Origin: Papiliotrema nemorosa
Lineage: Eukaryota; Basidiomycota; Tremellomycetes; Tremellales; Rhynchogastremaceae
Assembly (NCBI GenBank): GCA_032158125.1
Contig: JASKOT010000005.1
Coordinates: 558,001 to 622,000 of the forward strand
DNA length: 64,000 bases
Direction: 5' to 3'
Within the stretch, counting starts at the first letter, position 1. The number at the start of each line of letters is the position of its first letter. This document shows, one piece after another, positions 35,269 through 45,644 of this stretch. A program made the position numbers and the translations under genes. Under the pieces are notes generated by a model. That model saw nothing but the letters and a program-made list of their open reading frames with translations, was not told the DNA's origin and ran no database searches.

Positions 35269-36075
35269 ATGTTCGCCAGAGAAGCAGCTCTACGGCTCAC
35301 ACTCAGAAGATCCTTTTCGAGCTCTTTCGCCCCCGCGTCGCATATCGGCAAAGTCCCAATCCCCATCCCCCCTTCTGTCTCGCTCGACCTGCCCACACTC
35401 AAAATCTCCCCGGATGCGAGTATGATTCAAGGTGGAAAACGACTCATCACCGTCAAAGGGCCTTTAGGCGCTCAAATCGTCGTCGTCCTCCCTCCCGTCA
35501 TCCTCGACCCTCCATCTACCGAAGTGCAAGCATTAAAAGTGACCGTACATGATTCAGGTGTCAAATTGCAAAAGAGGGCATGGGGATTGACGAGGTCTCT
35601 GATCGCCAATGCGGTGGAAGGAGTCTCTAAAGGATATACGACGGATCTGAGGCTGGTAGGAGTTGGATATAGGGCAGCGATCGAACCTATCCCTGAGGAA
35701 TTCAGGAGGTTACAAAGTCAAATACCGAAAAAGGTCAAACAGACCAGACCTGGTTCAGCACCCGTGGTAGATCTACCAGCACCGACACATCGACTGAATA
35801 TCAAATTGGGCTACTCGCATCCTGTTTTGATAGACATTCCGGCGGACATTCAGGTGGAGATTCCAGCACCGACCAAGATTCAGTTGAAGGGGATAGATAA
35901 ACATCGATTGGGCGTCTTTGCAGCTAGGATCAGGGATTGGAGGAAACCAGAGCCATATCGAGGGAAGGTGAGTCTCTCCGTCCCATATATCCCCGTCGCG
36001 AGGCGCAGCTGACGTATATAGGGTATATTCATAAACGACGAAACGATCAAACTGAAGGAAGTCAGGAAGAAGTAG
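35269..36075 (+). CDS. MRPL6: Mitochondrial large-subunit ribosomal protein uL6m
   Basis: Two exons (intron about 35968-36021). The first ~25 residues MFAREAALRLTLRRSFSSSF are basic, hydroxylated and without acids, a clear mitochondrial presequence. The L6 fold is shown by LITVKGPLGAQIVVVLP, VTVHDSGVKLQKRAWGLTRSLIANAVEGVSKGYTTDLRLVGVGYRAA, then KLGYSHPVLIDIP and [30 protein letters not shown], ending LKEVRKK. GYTTDLRLVGVGYRA and the rRNA-binding GxDxxxxGxFAAxIR pattern are specific to L6. A ~30-residue insert sits between YRAAIEP and RLNIKLGY. The gene converges with the SAP-domain gene; only 43 bp separate the two stops. Confidence 0.92.
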
Positions 36076-36118
36076 TCTCCTTGGTCATACCTCACATCTA
36101 CCGCCACACCTGCTTCTG

Positions 36119-37791
36119 CTACTCCTCCACATGTAAGACCTTCTGCCACATCTCTTCCAAACCATTCTCATCTCCTACCACCTGACCTGTCTCACGCAAG
36201 ACAATATCCGTAAACCCCGTCGATCGGTGTACCATGGCCAAGGCTGGGTGACAGTTCTCTGTGTTGATCGACATGACCTGCTTGGATCTACAATCAGCGC
36301 CGGCGTCGTCTCGGAAGCTCTTTGGCTCCTCTGTCACTCACTCGGGTAGATATAACTGCACTCGTTTGGTCCGGGTCTGGATATCCCCTGGCCTACCCAA
36401 CCATTCCGAATCTATCTGAGCGAGTTCAAGCTTTGGTCCGCAATAGCTACCATGAGGCTCTTCTTTCTCCTTACACGACTTTTGGACCTACCTCTCGGCA
36501 GCACATCCAGATAGCACTGCCCTCCTAGCAATTTCTCTATCCCCGTGAAAGGTTCTAGCGATACCTTGCGGGAAATCGGGCATATCCTTGGTTCTAATGA
36601 CAGACTCCAGAGTCTTGTCCCCCTTGACCCATTCCGCCCAATCAGTCCGAAGCTCTTTACCTAGGCTCTCACCCGTCGCTTCGAGCACATGAACGTCTCC
36701 GATTTCCGTGCTGAGTTTCCACACGTCCTTGGAGATCCGAACGGCCTTCTTGACGGTCGGAAAGTTATGGTCGATATGGGCTCTTGAAATGCAGAATCTG
36801 ATTGAGACCACAAACCCTTCGGTGATCTCAGGGTCGATACAATGAACAGGAAGGAAAGACATGTCGAGGTACTCTTTCCGAGTCTTGGCATCAATGCAAT
36901 CTTGAAGAGCGAGTCCAGGCGAGGTGACTGGTGTAGGGATCTTGACGGGAGCCGGTTTGGGTACTCTACGCAAGACGACTTTAGGGTGCTTGACCAGGGT
37001 AGAAGGAGATTTTGTAGATTTCTTTACTGAGTCTTTCTTGTTAGCTGGCTGAGTCGAAGGGAGTGGGACCGGCTGGGACGTGAGAGGTATAAACTTGGTA
37101 GGCGCGGGTCGAGAAGCGGTAAGTTTGGACGGCGAGACGGAAGTCTTGTTGCCCTGCGTCGACTTCTGAGGGTTGATAGCACTGGGTGGCCGGGATGTAG
37201 CGGGTGGTGTTGAGCTTGATATAGGTGCGGGTCCTGCCTTCTTGGCCACTGATGGATTTGAATGGCCCGGGGTAGCGTGTTCTTGTGATGCTTGCGTCCT
37301 GATAGATTTGCTATGTACCTCCTCGATGGGCATCGACTGTACAGGGGTGGCAGCGGCAGCTTTGGAAGCGGGTGCTGAAAAGACTGTCGGGGAAGCATTT
37401 CGGTCAGCCAATAGCGTTCTGGAGGGGGCGGGCGGTAAGGGCGCAGGGGCCTCGGTCGTTTCCTTCCCCGTGACTTTCTTCTTCTTTGAAACCTTGATCG
37501 TATCTTGTCCGGAAAGTGCAGCTTGAGCAGCTAGTGTTTCTCCCTCCAGGGGTCTCTTAGTCTTGGAAGGAGGAGGAACAGTAGCAGTAGTAGGCGCAGT
37601 GGTCGTGATGGCAGGATTAGTGACACCTGAGACGCCAGTGAGGAGATCGATCAGCTGTTGTTTGGATAGCTTCGAGTAATTTTTCAGGCCCCGCTGTGTG
37701 ATGTCAGCCCGGAAAACTAAGACGGCGCAAGACTCACCTCTTTACATTTCGCCTTGAGCTCGGGAAGTTTCAAGCTCTGCAGTTCTGCCAT
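36119..37791 (-). CDS. SAP-domain nuclear protein, function unknown
   Basis: N-terminal SAP motif MAELQSLKLPELKAKCKE + GLKNYSKLSKQQLIDLL, split by an intron as commonly seen. This helix-hairpin binds AT-rich DNA or RNA. Residues ~50-310 are Pro/Ser/Thr/Lys-rich and disordered (KTKRPLEGE, KVSKKKKV, KKSTKSPST). The C-terminal region is better ordered: LALQDCIDAKTRKEYLDM, HCIDPEITEGFVVSIRFC, FPTVKKAVRISKDVWKL. Then, across two introns (acceptors near 36450 and 36290), EWLGRPGDIQTRTKRVQLYLPESKQVM and HRSTGFTDIVLRETGQVV, ending VLHVEE. I know no family for this C-terminal domain. I found this exon chain by requiring one open frame; a shorter isoform would end soon after CAAER. Confidence 0.7.
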
Positions 37792-38191
37792 ATTGTGAAT
37801 TGCAGATAGAGGAAGACAAAGACATCGAGAGCGGAAGATGTCTAGCAACGTGAGAGGGGGAAAGCCGTGATGTCACGACTTTTCGAAACATTCCAGCCCT
37901 GTTTCAGGTGGCGTACAAGCAGAAGGCAGGCAAATAAACGTACGAGACTACAGGTTCAGCCGAGGGTACAGTGCGTAGGTAGGCTGCATAGGTAGGGTAC
38001 TATCACAAATCGAAGTTAGCTGAGATCCTGAGTGCCTGTGTGGACGATGAGTCGGTATCTTGGATCCAGATTCATCGGTCAATAATTAGCGCCTCTACAA
38101 AGGTGAAACTCCTTCGCGTCGATGACCTCCTGCCCCATTATCCCCGTATGACTCCTTGGTCAGTATCGAAAATCCTTCGCTTGGCGCGCGT
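37792..38191. other. intergenic between SAP gene and BTB array
   Basis: 400 bp holding the SAP-gene promoter (high-coordinate side) and the 3' UTR of the first BTB gene. Nothing recognised. Confidence 0.4.
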
Positions 38192-39299
38192 TCAGATGGA
38201 TATCTCGGACAAGTAGCCCGAGTTTCGAATAGCATGTCGAAAGGTGGTCGAAAGTCGAGTAGAACAATTCTGACAGTGCACCTTACCCGTCACCGCCATT
38301 CGACATGCAACGATCGCGGCTCCCTGTTCGTTGGCGTCTTTTATAGCTTCGATCGCTATGAGGGCAGTATGATATCGAAGTCTTTTCATACTCTGCTTGC
38401 CTATCTCCATTCCGGTGCACCCCCCTCCGCTGCGGCACTTCTTGCCAAAATTATTCCCGCATCCTTCGATCGGCTGACCGTCCAACATCAGATGTTGGCA
38501 TCGTCCCCATGCGGTCGATTTCGATGCTTGTAAAGATTCCCATCGGCGAGCGTATTCAGGTGCGAATCGCGTCAAGAGTCGATTGATCGTCTTGTCGAGC
38601 GGACCGAGCTTGAAGAGATCCTTCGAAAGTGCCACAGCCGACGCCTCCACACCGCCCACACAGGCGATAAGGAATCGAAGCTCGTCATGATGGTCGAAAT
38701 GACTGGCTAGGAGAGACAGCAAGCCGGTAGCGTCATAGGCGTCGATAAAGGTGAAGATGCCATTCATCGTTCGGTGAAGTGTATCTTTGTCGCCTTGCGG
38801 GAGATCGGTGATCCAATCCGAAGCATGGTGTGACGAGATCAGCGAGATCAAACAGACAAGTCCGTCTGATGTGGCTGACGGGAGGTCGATAATAGTCGAA
38901 TCCGAATGAGTCTCGGGCAGAGAAACCATGTTGGAGAAGAAGTTGGAGTACGCTATGAGCGACTTGAGCGAGGCGTAGAAGCAGGTCTTGGTGCTGAATC
39001 GAAGGATCACGTCCTCCCCTTCGAATCGGGTTGCATATTTGGCATGAAAGGTGAGGTGCTTCAGCTGTTCAGCAGAGATCGAGTGTGAGAGTAAAGGCTT
39101 GGGAGAGGCGGTGGTCAGAGGTGTAGGCGCAGCGCAAGTCGGGGAGATGCTGTCGGACGAGGTGAAAGGGGTCTCATTATCAGTGGCGGAAAGGCTGACG
39201 AGAGGGCTGGACGTCGGTGACGCTGCCGCAACCATCAACTCCGAATACTAATGGGCGTAGCTGAGCAGAATGGTGTACTGTACTTACCAGGATCAGCAT
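38192..39299 (-). CDS. BTB/POZ-domain protein, array copy A
   Basis: Probable 12-nt first exon (MLIL at 39299-39288), an intron with donor GTAAGT, then one long exon. After a Ser/Thr/Pro-rich leader the BTB core reads EDVILRFSTKTCFYASLKSLIAYSNFFSNMVSLPETHSDSTIIDLPS, matching the dVxL...F.vh...L...S.~F..~l BTB pattern. Helical segments follow (FIDAYDATGLLSLLASHF, DDELRFLIACVGGVEASAVALSKDLF, LTRFAPEYARRWESLQ). The end holds a Cys-rich module: NFGKKCRSGGGCTGM and CQNCSTRLS. Two paralogues lie next to it on the same strand. BTB proteins often serve as CUL3 adaptors, but no family-specific function is known for this group. An alternative start is the in-frame ATG at 39235. Confidence 0.72.
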
Positions 39300-39828
39300 T
39301 GAGTGTAGGGGAACCAAGATCGCAAGTCAGTAGGTGTGTCATTTTGGAGATATAAGGTATGAGAGAAGAGTGAAGCTACATATGTCTACCAACGGACAGC
39401 TCCCAGCAGATCAAACCACGATGCACTCTGTGTTTTAAGGTCCGAGGGAGGAACATGGACACGAGGCGTACGGTAGAAGTTGTTGGTACAGGTGGGCTCG
39501 CGGTCAATCAAACTCCTCAGTCCTTTGACCGGTCTTGGGCTCCGACTTTAGCTGCATGACTGCCATCCTAGTGCTCCCTTCCAACCTACTACCCCGTCGT
39601 TCCACGGGATGTCTGTCGAGCTGGGACTGGCATACAGTGATCTCTTGGGATTCATCGAATTTGCTTGTTTCTAACCCGAAGACTCCTCATGCACATTCAA
39701 CGCTACCCTCCTATCTTCCGTTATACCCGTTCTTCCGTGCGCGGACGCATCGTACTGTATCAGATGCTTTTCGGAGCTACGTATAGAGTATCTCGCACAA
39801 CATAGTCGAAAGTCTTGCTCATTCGATA
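39300..39828. other. intergenic spacer in BTB array
   Basis: 529 bp between copies A and B. No coding evidence. Confidence 0.35.
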
Positions 39829-40794
39829 TCAACAAGCATGACACTTGATCGCGTCTCTCACCGCCTGATCGACAAGGCCAAGCAGATCCCAACTCCAAGC
39901 ATGATTTGTGATGGCCGATATGGCCGACTGGGCTGCGACTGCTCGTGCCTTTTGGAAATCTCCATCGCAAGTCTTATACGTCGAGCAGCCGCCCGCCTTT
40001 TTGCACGTCTGTCCGAAGTCATTGAAGCCATTGAACATCGTCTCGCCGTATCGCATGTTCACCGTGCAAAGGGTCCATGCCGAGTCTCGAGCGTTCTCGA
40101 ATTTCGTCCATCGAGCTTCGTAAGTTGGCGCATAGGCAGCAAGCAATGACTTGATACGCGGACCAAGGGGTATATGACTGACCAACGCTCGAGAGAGTAT
40201 TACGGCGCCAACCTCGAAATTCATCACGGCGGCGATGACGAATTGAAGAGGTAGATCATGTGCGTAGTAGAGGCTGAGATTGGGACCGATGGCATTGAAC
40301 AGATCGTAAGCGTCGGCAAGTCGGAATAAATCGTCCATATCCTTGTCAATGTAGATGTCGGGTACATGAAGTATGAATTGAGTCAAATCAAGGCAAGGGT
40401 CAAAGTCACCCAGGAGGGAGAGCAATAACGCCAAAGTTGTCGACTTTGCCTTGTCCAGCTCAATAATGATATTCTCCGGCTGATGCGAGGCACCCGTAGG
40501 AAGAGACAGGAGACTAGCGAAGAAGCTTGATTGTCGAGCGAGCTCAGTCGAGGAGAAATGAAAGTGGACATTGTCGTTCGTTCGCAGGATGATGTTGCAG
40601 TCTGTCACTGGCCGAGAGAACAGGGGATGAAACGTCGAGTCCACTTCGTGGCTGAGGAGATGCTCCGACAAGTCGGCAAGCGGTGCTGTTGATCAGCCTC
40701 CAAAGCGACTGAGGTTGGTAGGTAGATTGGTAAACTTACCGGTGTTTCCAGAAAGTGACAAGGCTGTCAAGCTGTCTCCTAGAGTTGACGGCAT
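39829..40794 (-). CDS. BTB/POZ-domain protein, array copy B
   Basis: First exon MPSTLGDSLTALSLSGNT (ATG 40794), intron to ~40689, then APLADLSEHLLSHEVDSTFHPLFSRP. The BTB core DCNIILRTNDNVHFHFSSTELARQSSFFASLLSLPTGA and IIIELDKAKSTTLALLLSLL parallels copy A, followed by FRLADAYDLFNAIGPNL, LQFVIAAVMNFEVGAVILSRALV and LLAAYAPTYEARWTKFE. The Cys module is GQTCKKAGGCSTY, and the protein ends IKCHAC, shorter than A and C after the last CxxC. The motif order is the same in all three copies and identity looks low, so these are old duplicates. Intact and presumably expressed; function unknown. Confidence 0.72.
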
Positions 40795-41467
40795 ATTGTC
40801 GTGGCAGGAAAGAGACCATCAAGATGTCAAGGTTAATGGGAGAAGGCGACTTCAGAAACGATCAATCAGGCACGATCAGCCCGACTCATCGCGTGGCCCT
40901 CGCAGACCTTCATTTGGACTTGTGATTTCGGTGATTGCCCACTTCGAGTACCGACCACGGCCCGACCGTTACAGTGTCGCATCACGATGATACATTGAAC
41001 TTCGGTCTGTTTCAAGTTGCAGCATACTGTAGCTTGCCTTGCATGTGACTGGAATCTTGAGCCGTATTCTTGTCGATGGCCCGCCTAAACATGGTGACAA
41101 GTCTATATCCGCACGCTATCCTTGTGACCAGGCTTTTGCTGTCTGTCGTCAGCGATGCGGGGTTGTAGTCACCTCGGAAATGAATGACGGCAATGCTTGT
41201 CGAGGCCGGTTCGAGCGTCTCCGAATCCGCATCGGGCTGAGAAGGGGATCTAATGATTAACGTCGAGACTGAGACACATATCTAAAGTGATCGACTCGTG
41301 ACTCATATCATTCGATGGACCCCAGTCACCAGACTGTAACGCACCATCATTAGCTCGAGTACCGCGACATCAACATGACATGACATGCTGCGTTACATCT
41401 ACAGACCCATCGAGGGACGATAGCCACACTGTCTGATACTAGCCGTGCTGCATGATTTCCCTTCCGT
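40795..41467. other. intergenic spacer in BTB array
   Basis: 673 bp between copies B and C. Short open frames only; no element recognised. Confidence 0.35.
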
Positions 41468-42461
41468 TCAGATGTGCTTAGATGCCGAATCGATGGTCGA
41501 GGCAAATATAGGTTTATAGGTATCCACGAAGCGATCTCTGCAAACGGAACACATGATGACCCGGTCCAGTGCGGCTCGAACAACCTCGATAGCCGTTCCA
41601 TCTTTGATCTGTCGACTGACAGCGACGATTGCTGCATTGTTGGCGATCGCTCGCAGTCGAGGGAAGTCGGATTCCGACTGTTTCATGCCTCGACAGGTGC
41701 CACGGGTGCAGGCAGCACCGAAACCGGGTCTTCCATCGTGCATTGATTCCTGCCGTTCAATCTTGTCGCAGCATTGTTTGTTTCGGCTGTCTCGATTCGA
41801 CATCATAGCGGACCATCGATGAGCATAAGACGGTGCTATCCGCCAAAGGGAATTCAAGACTGAGTTGGTGACGAGATCGTCTTTGACCAATCTTTTGGAA
41901 TAGTGCACGGCTTGTAATTCGAAGCCAGTCGCACAGGCCAGCAGGAATCGAGGGACAACTTCCTCTGTACAGTAGCTCGATAGAACGTGAAGGAGATGAG
42001 GCATGTCGTATCTGTTGGTGATGTCGCAGATGGTCGCGAGAGCCCGGTCGAAGTCAGGTGAGCTGACTAGAGCCTGGATCGACGCGGACGGATGCGTTGA
42101 GCCCATCAAGATGAGCGTTCGGCCCAGAATGTCCGAAGAGTCGATGGGTAGGTCAATGAGTGTCTGACCGTCTCCGGATGTATCCGACGGCAACGAGAAC
42201 AAGTCCTCAAATACAGAGGAGTGTCGAGCGAGGATTTTGGAGGAGGCTTGGAAGCATAGTCCGTCGCCGGCTCGTAGGATGATGTTGGGGTTGGGTGTGT
42301 CAATTACCTCGCACAAGGGGTGGAATCTGAGCGCATTGACCTCGCTTTCTGCTGGAGCAGCAGGAGAAGTCGCTTGTTCGGTAGCACCCGGCGATACAGG
42401 ACGTGAGCTATCTTCAACCACGGGTCGTCTACTCACCAACAGCGTTTGTATGGGAAGACAT
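41468..42461 (-). CDS. BTB/POZ-domain protein, array copy C
   Basis: First exon MSSHTNAV (ATG 42461), then an intron spliced to ESEVNALRFHPLCEV; this gives a true ATG start, whereas the longer open frame through the intron has no in-frame ATG at its head. BTB core: PNIILRAGDGLCFQASSKILARHSSVFEDLFSLPSD and TLIDLPIDSSDILGRTLILM. Helical region: NRYDMPHLLHVLSSY, VPRFLLACATGFELQAVHYSKRLV, LNSLWRIAPSYAHRWSAM. Cys module: FGAACTRGTCRGMKQSESDFPRLRA, then MCSVCRDRF. The same exon layout as copy B supports duplication of whole genes. Possibly a zinc-binding C-terminus because the C-x(4-7)-C and C-x2-C spacing recurs. Function unknown. Confidence 0.72.
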
Positions 42462-42560
42462 GTCGAGAGTTGTTTGGTGTTTCGATGAGAGTTGAATGAC
42501 AAAAGTTCTCCCCCTCGGCATCATGGGCTATAGTTTGAGTGTTTCATCATTCCCCCCCAA

Positions 42561-43718
42561 TCATATCTGTTCCTGAGGATAAAACACCCTCATGGTATTC
42601 CTCCAAGCCTGATCTGCTACTTCCCCCACTGGAACCCCTTTCACCTTGGCTACGATGTATGCAATGACAGGGACTTCGCAAGGTTCCATCCGACCTTTGA
42701 CTCCCATACCTTCTTTCCACTTCTCCGCTTTGTTCACTTTGGGCAAGAGCAGGAGTGAGTCTGATGGAGGGAGGTGGATATGAGAGGCATGCGATTTAGT
42801 CACCGAGCACCACGGCGCGTCTGGCATTAGACTGCTTGCATTGCTGTGCGGGCTCACCTGTCTCCAGCATGATCTTGTCGAGAGGAATGTGTTTGACCAC
42901 TTCGAGGTTTTCTGGCGTTTTCATCGAACACCCGTTGATTCCGATATATAGTCCCATGCCGACCTACTTGTCAGCTGCTGTTATAGTCAATAAGTACTAG
43001 CTCACAAGCTCATCTACTTCCTTCCTGGTCCCGGTGAAGGAATGCACCACACCGCCAGGCCATTCTGAACTCCACCCGACTTCCTTCATGATTCTAACGA
43101 GGTCCACATGTGATTCTGGTGTTCGAGAGTGGAGGAACAGAGGAAGGTTGAATTGCTTTGAGAGACGCAGTAGGTCTGGAAGATGCTTGAGCTGTGTCTC
43201 TTTGGGAGCGAAGTGGAGTCGATCGTAGTCTACGATTTAGCGACTGGCCCGGCGAATTAGGATCTGGGAGTGCTCAACTCACCTAAACCTATTTCGCCGA
43301 TTGAGATGATCCTCTTGGAGCCTGCTTCACCTCTGTCCTCCTCTATAAGTCTCTTCAGAGCTTCTATGTATGCAGTGACTCCCCCAGGGTATTTATCAAT
43401 CTCAGCTGTCGAAGTCGGATGACATCCCGCCGTACAGTGGAGATCTGGCATTAGCGACACGGGGTAGATGACGATGCTTACCATATTTCTTCGCGAGGTC
43501 TAAGGACTCTGCCGATTCCTTCAGAGACGTCCCAGTGATGAGCATTCTCTCTACGCCCCTTTCTTTTGCTCGCGCAAGAATAGCATCGAAGTCTGAAGGG
43601 TGTTTGGATTTGCCATGGTATTTCCCGGTGAATTGCGGATCAGTCAGATTCACCGCTATGTCTATCGGTCAGAACGGGCCGCATGACGTTTCTCACCTAT
43701 GTAGCGCGGCTGAGCCAT
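42561..43718 (-). CDS. TatD-family metal-dependent deoxyribonuclease
   Basis: Amidohydrolase-fold nuclease with roles in DNA repair or nucleic-acid turnover. The first exon is MAQPRYI (43718), then AVNLTDPQF; the His pair that normally begins TatD (DxHxH) is replaced by NLTDPQF, as in eukaryotic TATDN1 homologues. Downstream: [43 protein letters not shown], the metal ligand segment [34 protein letters not shown] and LET + DAPWCS (last Asp, split by an intron). Pro-rich end FYPQEQI. Six or so exons. Residues of the second metal site (H in HxR, D in ETDAPW) are present. Location not predictable. Confidence 0.88.
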
Positions 43719-43921
43719 TCTGAGCACGGCGCGAAGGGATCTATTTGTAATGGCCGATATGGTCGAGTGGTGTATGAGGAGACGAACAGCTCAAAATGAC
43801 GAACAACTCTCGATTCTAAGGTGGAGGCCCTTTCAATGCCCCCTTTGCCGGTAACAGATGTGCAATGTGACGGACAGTGGATCCCAGATGAGGTGATGCA
43901 TACAACAGAAAAGCCCAAAAT

Positions 43922-44920
43922 CTATCTTGCCCGATCCCAGCCGCCGTCCACACCCTTCTGCAAAGCTTCGAAAGCATTGAGAGGGAATCCTTGCGATTCT
44001 GCTGTCTCGGCGGCCTCCTCTGCTCCAGCAGTAGACGAAGGCCCACACCCACAATCATACGTCGAGTCAAGGGTCAAACAGTCAAATTCTGGTTTGCCTA
44101 GACGTTCGTTGACCATATTGTGGACATGGCATAACCAGAGAGATGCTGATTTGCGGGACGATGTCTGCACGTTAGCTGAACTTCCTGACTCTGAGATTGG
44201 CAGCTTACCTGGGGAGGATATTGTTTGAGTAGTTTTTGAAACTCTGCAGCGCATTCCCCACAGGGGTACAAACGAGAAAAGAGGTGGAAGTAGGATTTCA
44301 AAGCTTGTCGATCGTCATTTGTGGGGTTCTAAGGGGTCAGCTGAAAATCCGATACTCAAAGTAAGTGGAGAGACGCACATCAGGGTATCGCAAAGTCATC
44401 AGGTGCATCACTTTCCATGCTGCTCTGCCCAGCTCAGCTCTAAGAGTCAGCTCTATGCATCTTCGAAGAACAGGTAAAGTGACTTGGCAGTAGCGTTGCC
44501 CAGCTTTGGCATGATCACATCGCCTAGATCCACCGTACCATCCACGACCAAAGACCCCTCGATATCTTCAGAATGAACCCGATCCTGTGGTATTGTCCCT
44601 CCAGACGACCTATGTCCGGAAATAGCTCCAGAGGTACCGAATCCTTCTCGAACCAGCTCTTCAGTCGGGTCGGCCTCTTCAGTCATCTCCAAGTCCTGGA
44701 CATCCTCGTTTTCCCTCCACCGTATCTCTTCATCTTCAAAGTTAGGTTTTATAGGTGGATTGTAATGTACCGAGTCGATTCCGCCGGCTTCGTATTCTGC
44801 AACCTCCTCGTCTGGACTTCTAGCGTGGTCGTGGTGTGGGTAGAGGAGGTAAATGGAGGGAACGATGATGACAAAGAGGACAAGGAGGAGAAACCGCGCT
44901 GATCGCGGCACGCCCAGCAT
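43922..44920 (-). CDS. ERV2: ERV/ALR sulfhydryl oxidase, membrane-anchored (Erv2-like)
   Basis: FAD-dependent disulfide-generating enzyme. MLGVPRSARFLLLVLFVIIVPSIYLL is a signal anchor, which favours the ER enzyme Erv2 over mitochondrial Erv1. A long acidic linker (EEVAEYEAGG...DLEMTEEADPTEEL) follows. The Erv/ALR domain, built over three introns, is ELGRAAWKVMHLMTLRYPD + NPTNDDRQALKSYFHLFSRLYPCGECAAEF, with the active-site pair YPCGEC. Then KSASLWLCHVHNMVNERLGKPEFDC binds FAD. The C-terminal CGCG, followed by an Ala/Glu-rich end, matches the shuttle-cysteine position of Erv2 proteins. Ends GGWDRAR. Fully open frame across exons. Confidence 0.9.
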
Positions 44921-45644
44921 CCTGGTATGTAGCTGACCTGAAAGAGGTCTAAGCGGTGATCCTATGAAGGGGTGTCGATGTATGGCAGGTGAACAATGGG
45001 AACCTGGAGAACAGCTGAAACGTCAACCGGGTGGCGTCGGAAAAGTCAGGCAGGCCACAGGGGGTGAGTGTAAGTCGATCACCGTATGGTCAGCTATCAG
45101 CCGGCACTGATATGCATGCAAGAAGGTCGCTCATCATCCTATCATCTTCTCCATCCTTATATCAGTCTGCCTGCATCGACATTAGCTACTTGGACATCGT
45201 CTCATAACCCGAGTCGCATACGCCACCTCATTACGCGGGACCCCCCCTTTCATTCATCTTCTTCGACGCGTCTCTCAAGTTTTGGTCAACGTGGGTTAGT
45301 TCCCTTCCAACATCTTTGTCCTTCTCGACATTGCTATCACTGTATAATCGGCCTTTACTCGCTGTCAATCGGACCTGATCATTTGGCTCTGTAACAGTCT
45401 GTGCGACGTCGCTGCTTTTCGACGGTGGGAAGAACTACGCATCGGGGCCCATCTGGACGCGTCGGAACTCTGCACCTCCGCGGTAGCTGAATCTCTACAG
45501 CTATACGCTCCTGCACCGCACCCCTGTAATTCGGTATTCGACCTGCTCTGCGTGGCTGCATACGGATACCCTAGCCGTTCTTCAACAAGCTTCGGTTGAT
45601 CGTCGCTTTCCGGCAAAGGCACCAGCCTATTGACTTTCCAAAGG
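44921..45644. promoter_or_regulatory. divergent promoter region (ERV2 / Ser-rich protein)
   Basis: 724 bp between divergent start codons, the largest promoter-type gap of the dense part of the window. It is pyrimidine-rich near 45200-45300 and probably carries a long 5' UTR, maybe with an intron, of the Ser-rich gene. No named site identified. Confidence 0.4.

Noticed and set aside
39905..39960. tRNA-like D-arm sequence (ggccgatatggccgactggg), also around 43750-43790
   Set aside because: Matches a tRNA D-loop by eye, but no T-loop (GGTTCRANTCC) or paired acceptor stem is found at the right distance; at 39905 it lies inside a BTB gene.
42240..42502. Start of BTB copy C at 42502
   Set aside because: That open frame has only a TTG at its head and runs through a good GT-AG intron; the spliced start at 42461 has an ATG and the same layout as copy B.
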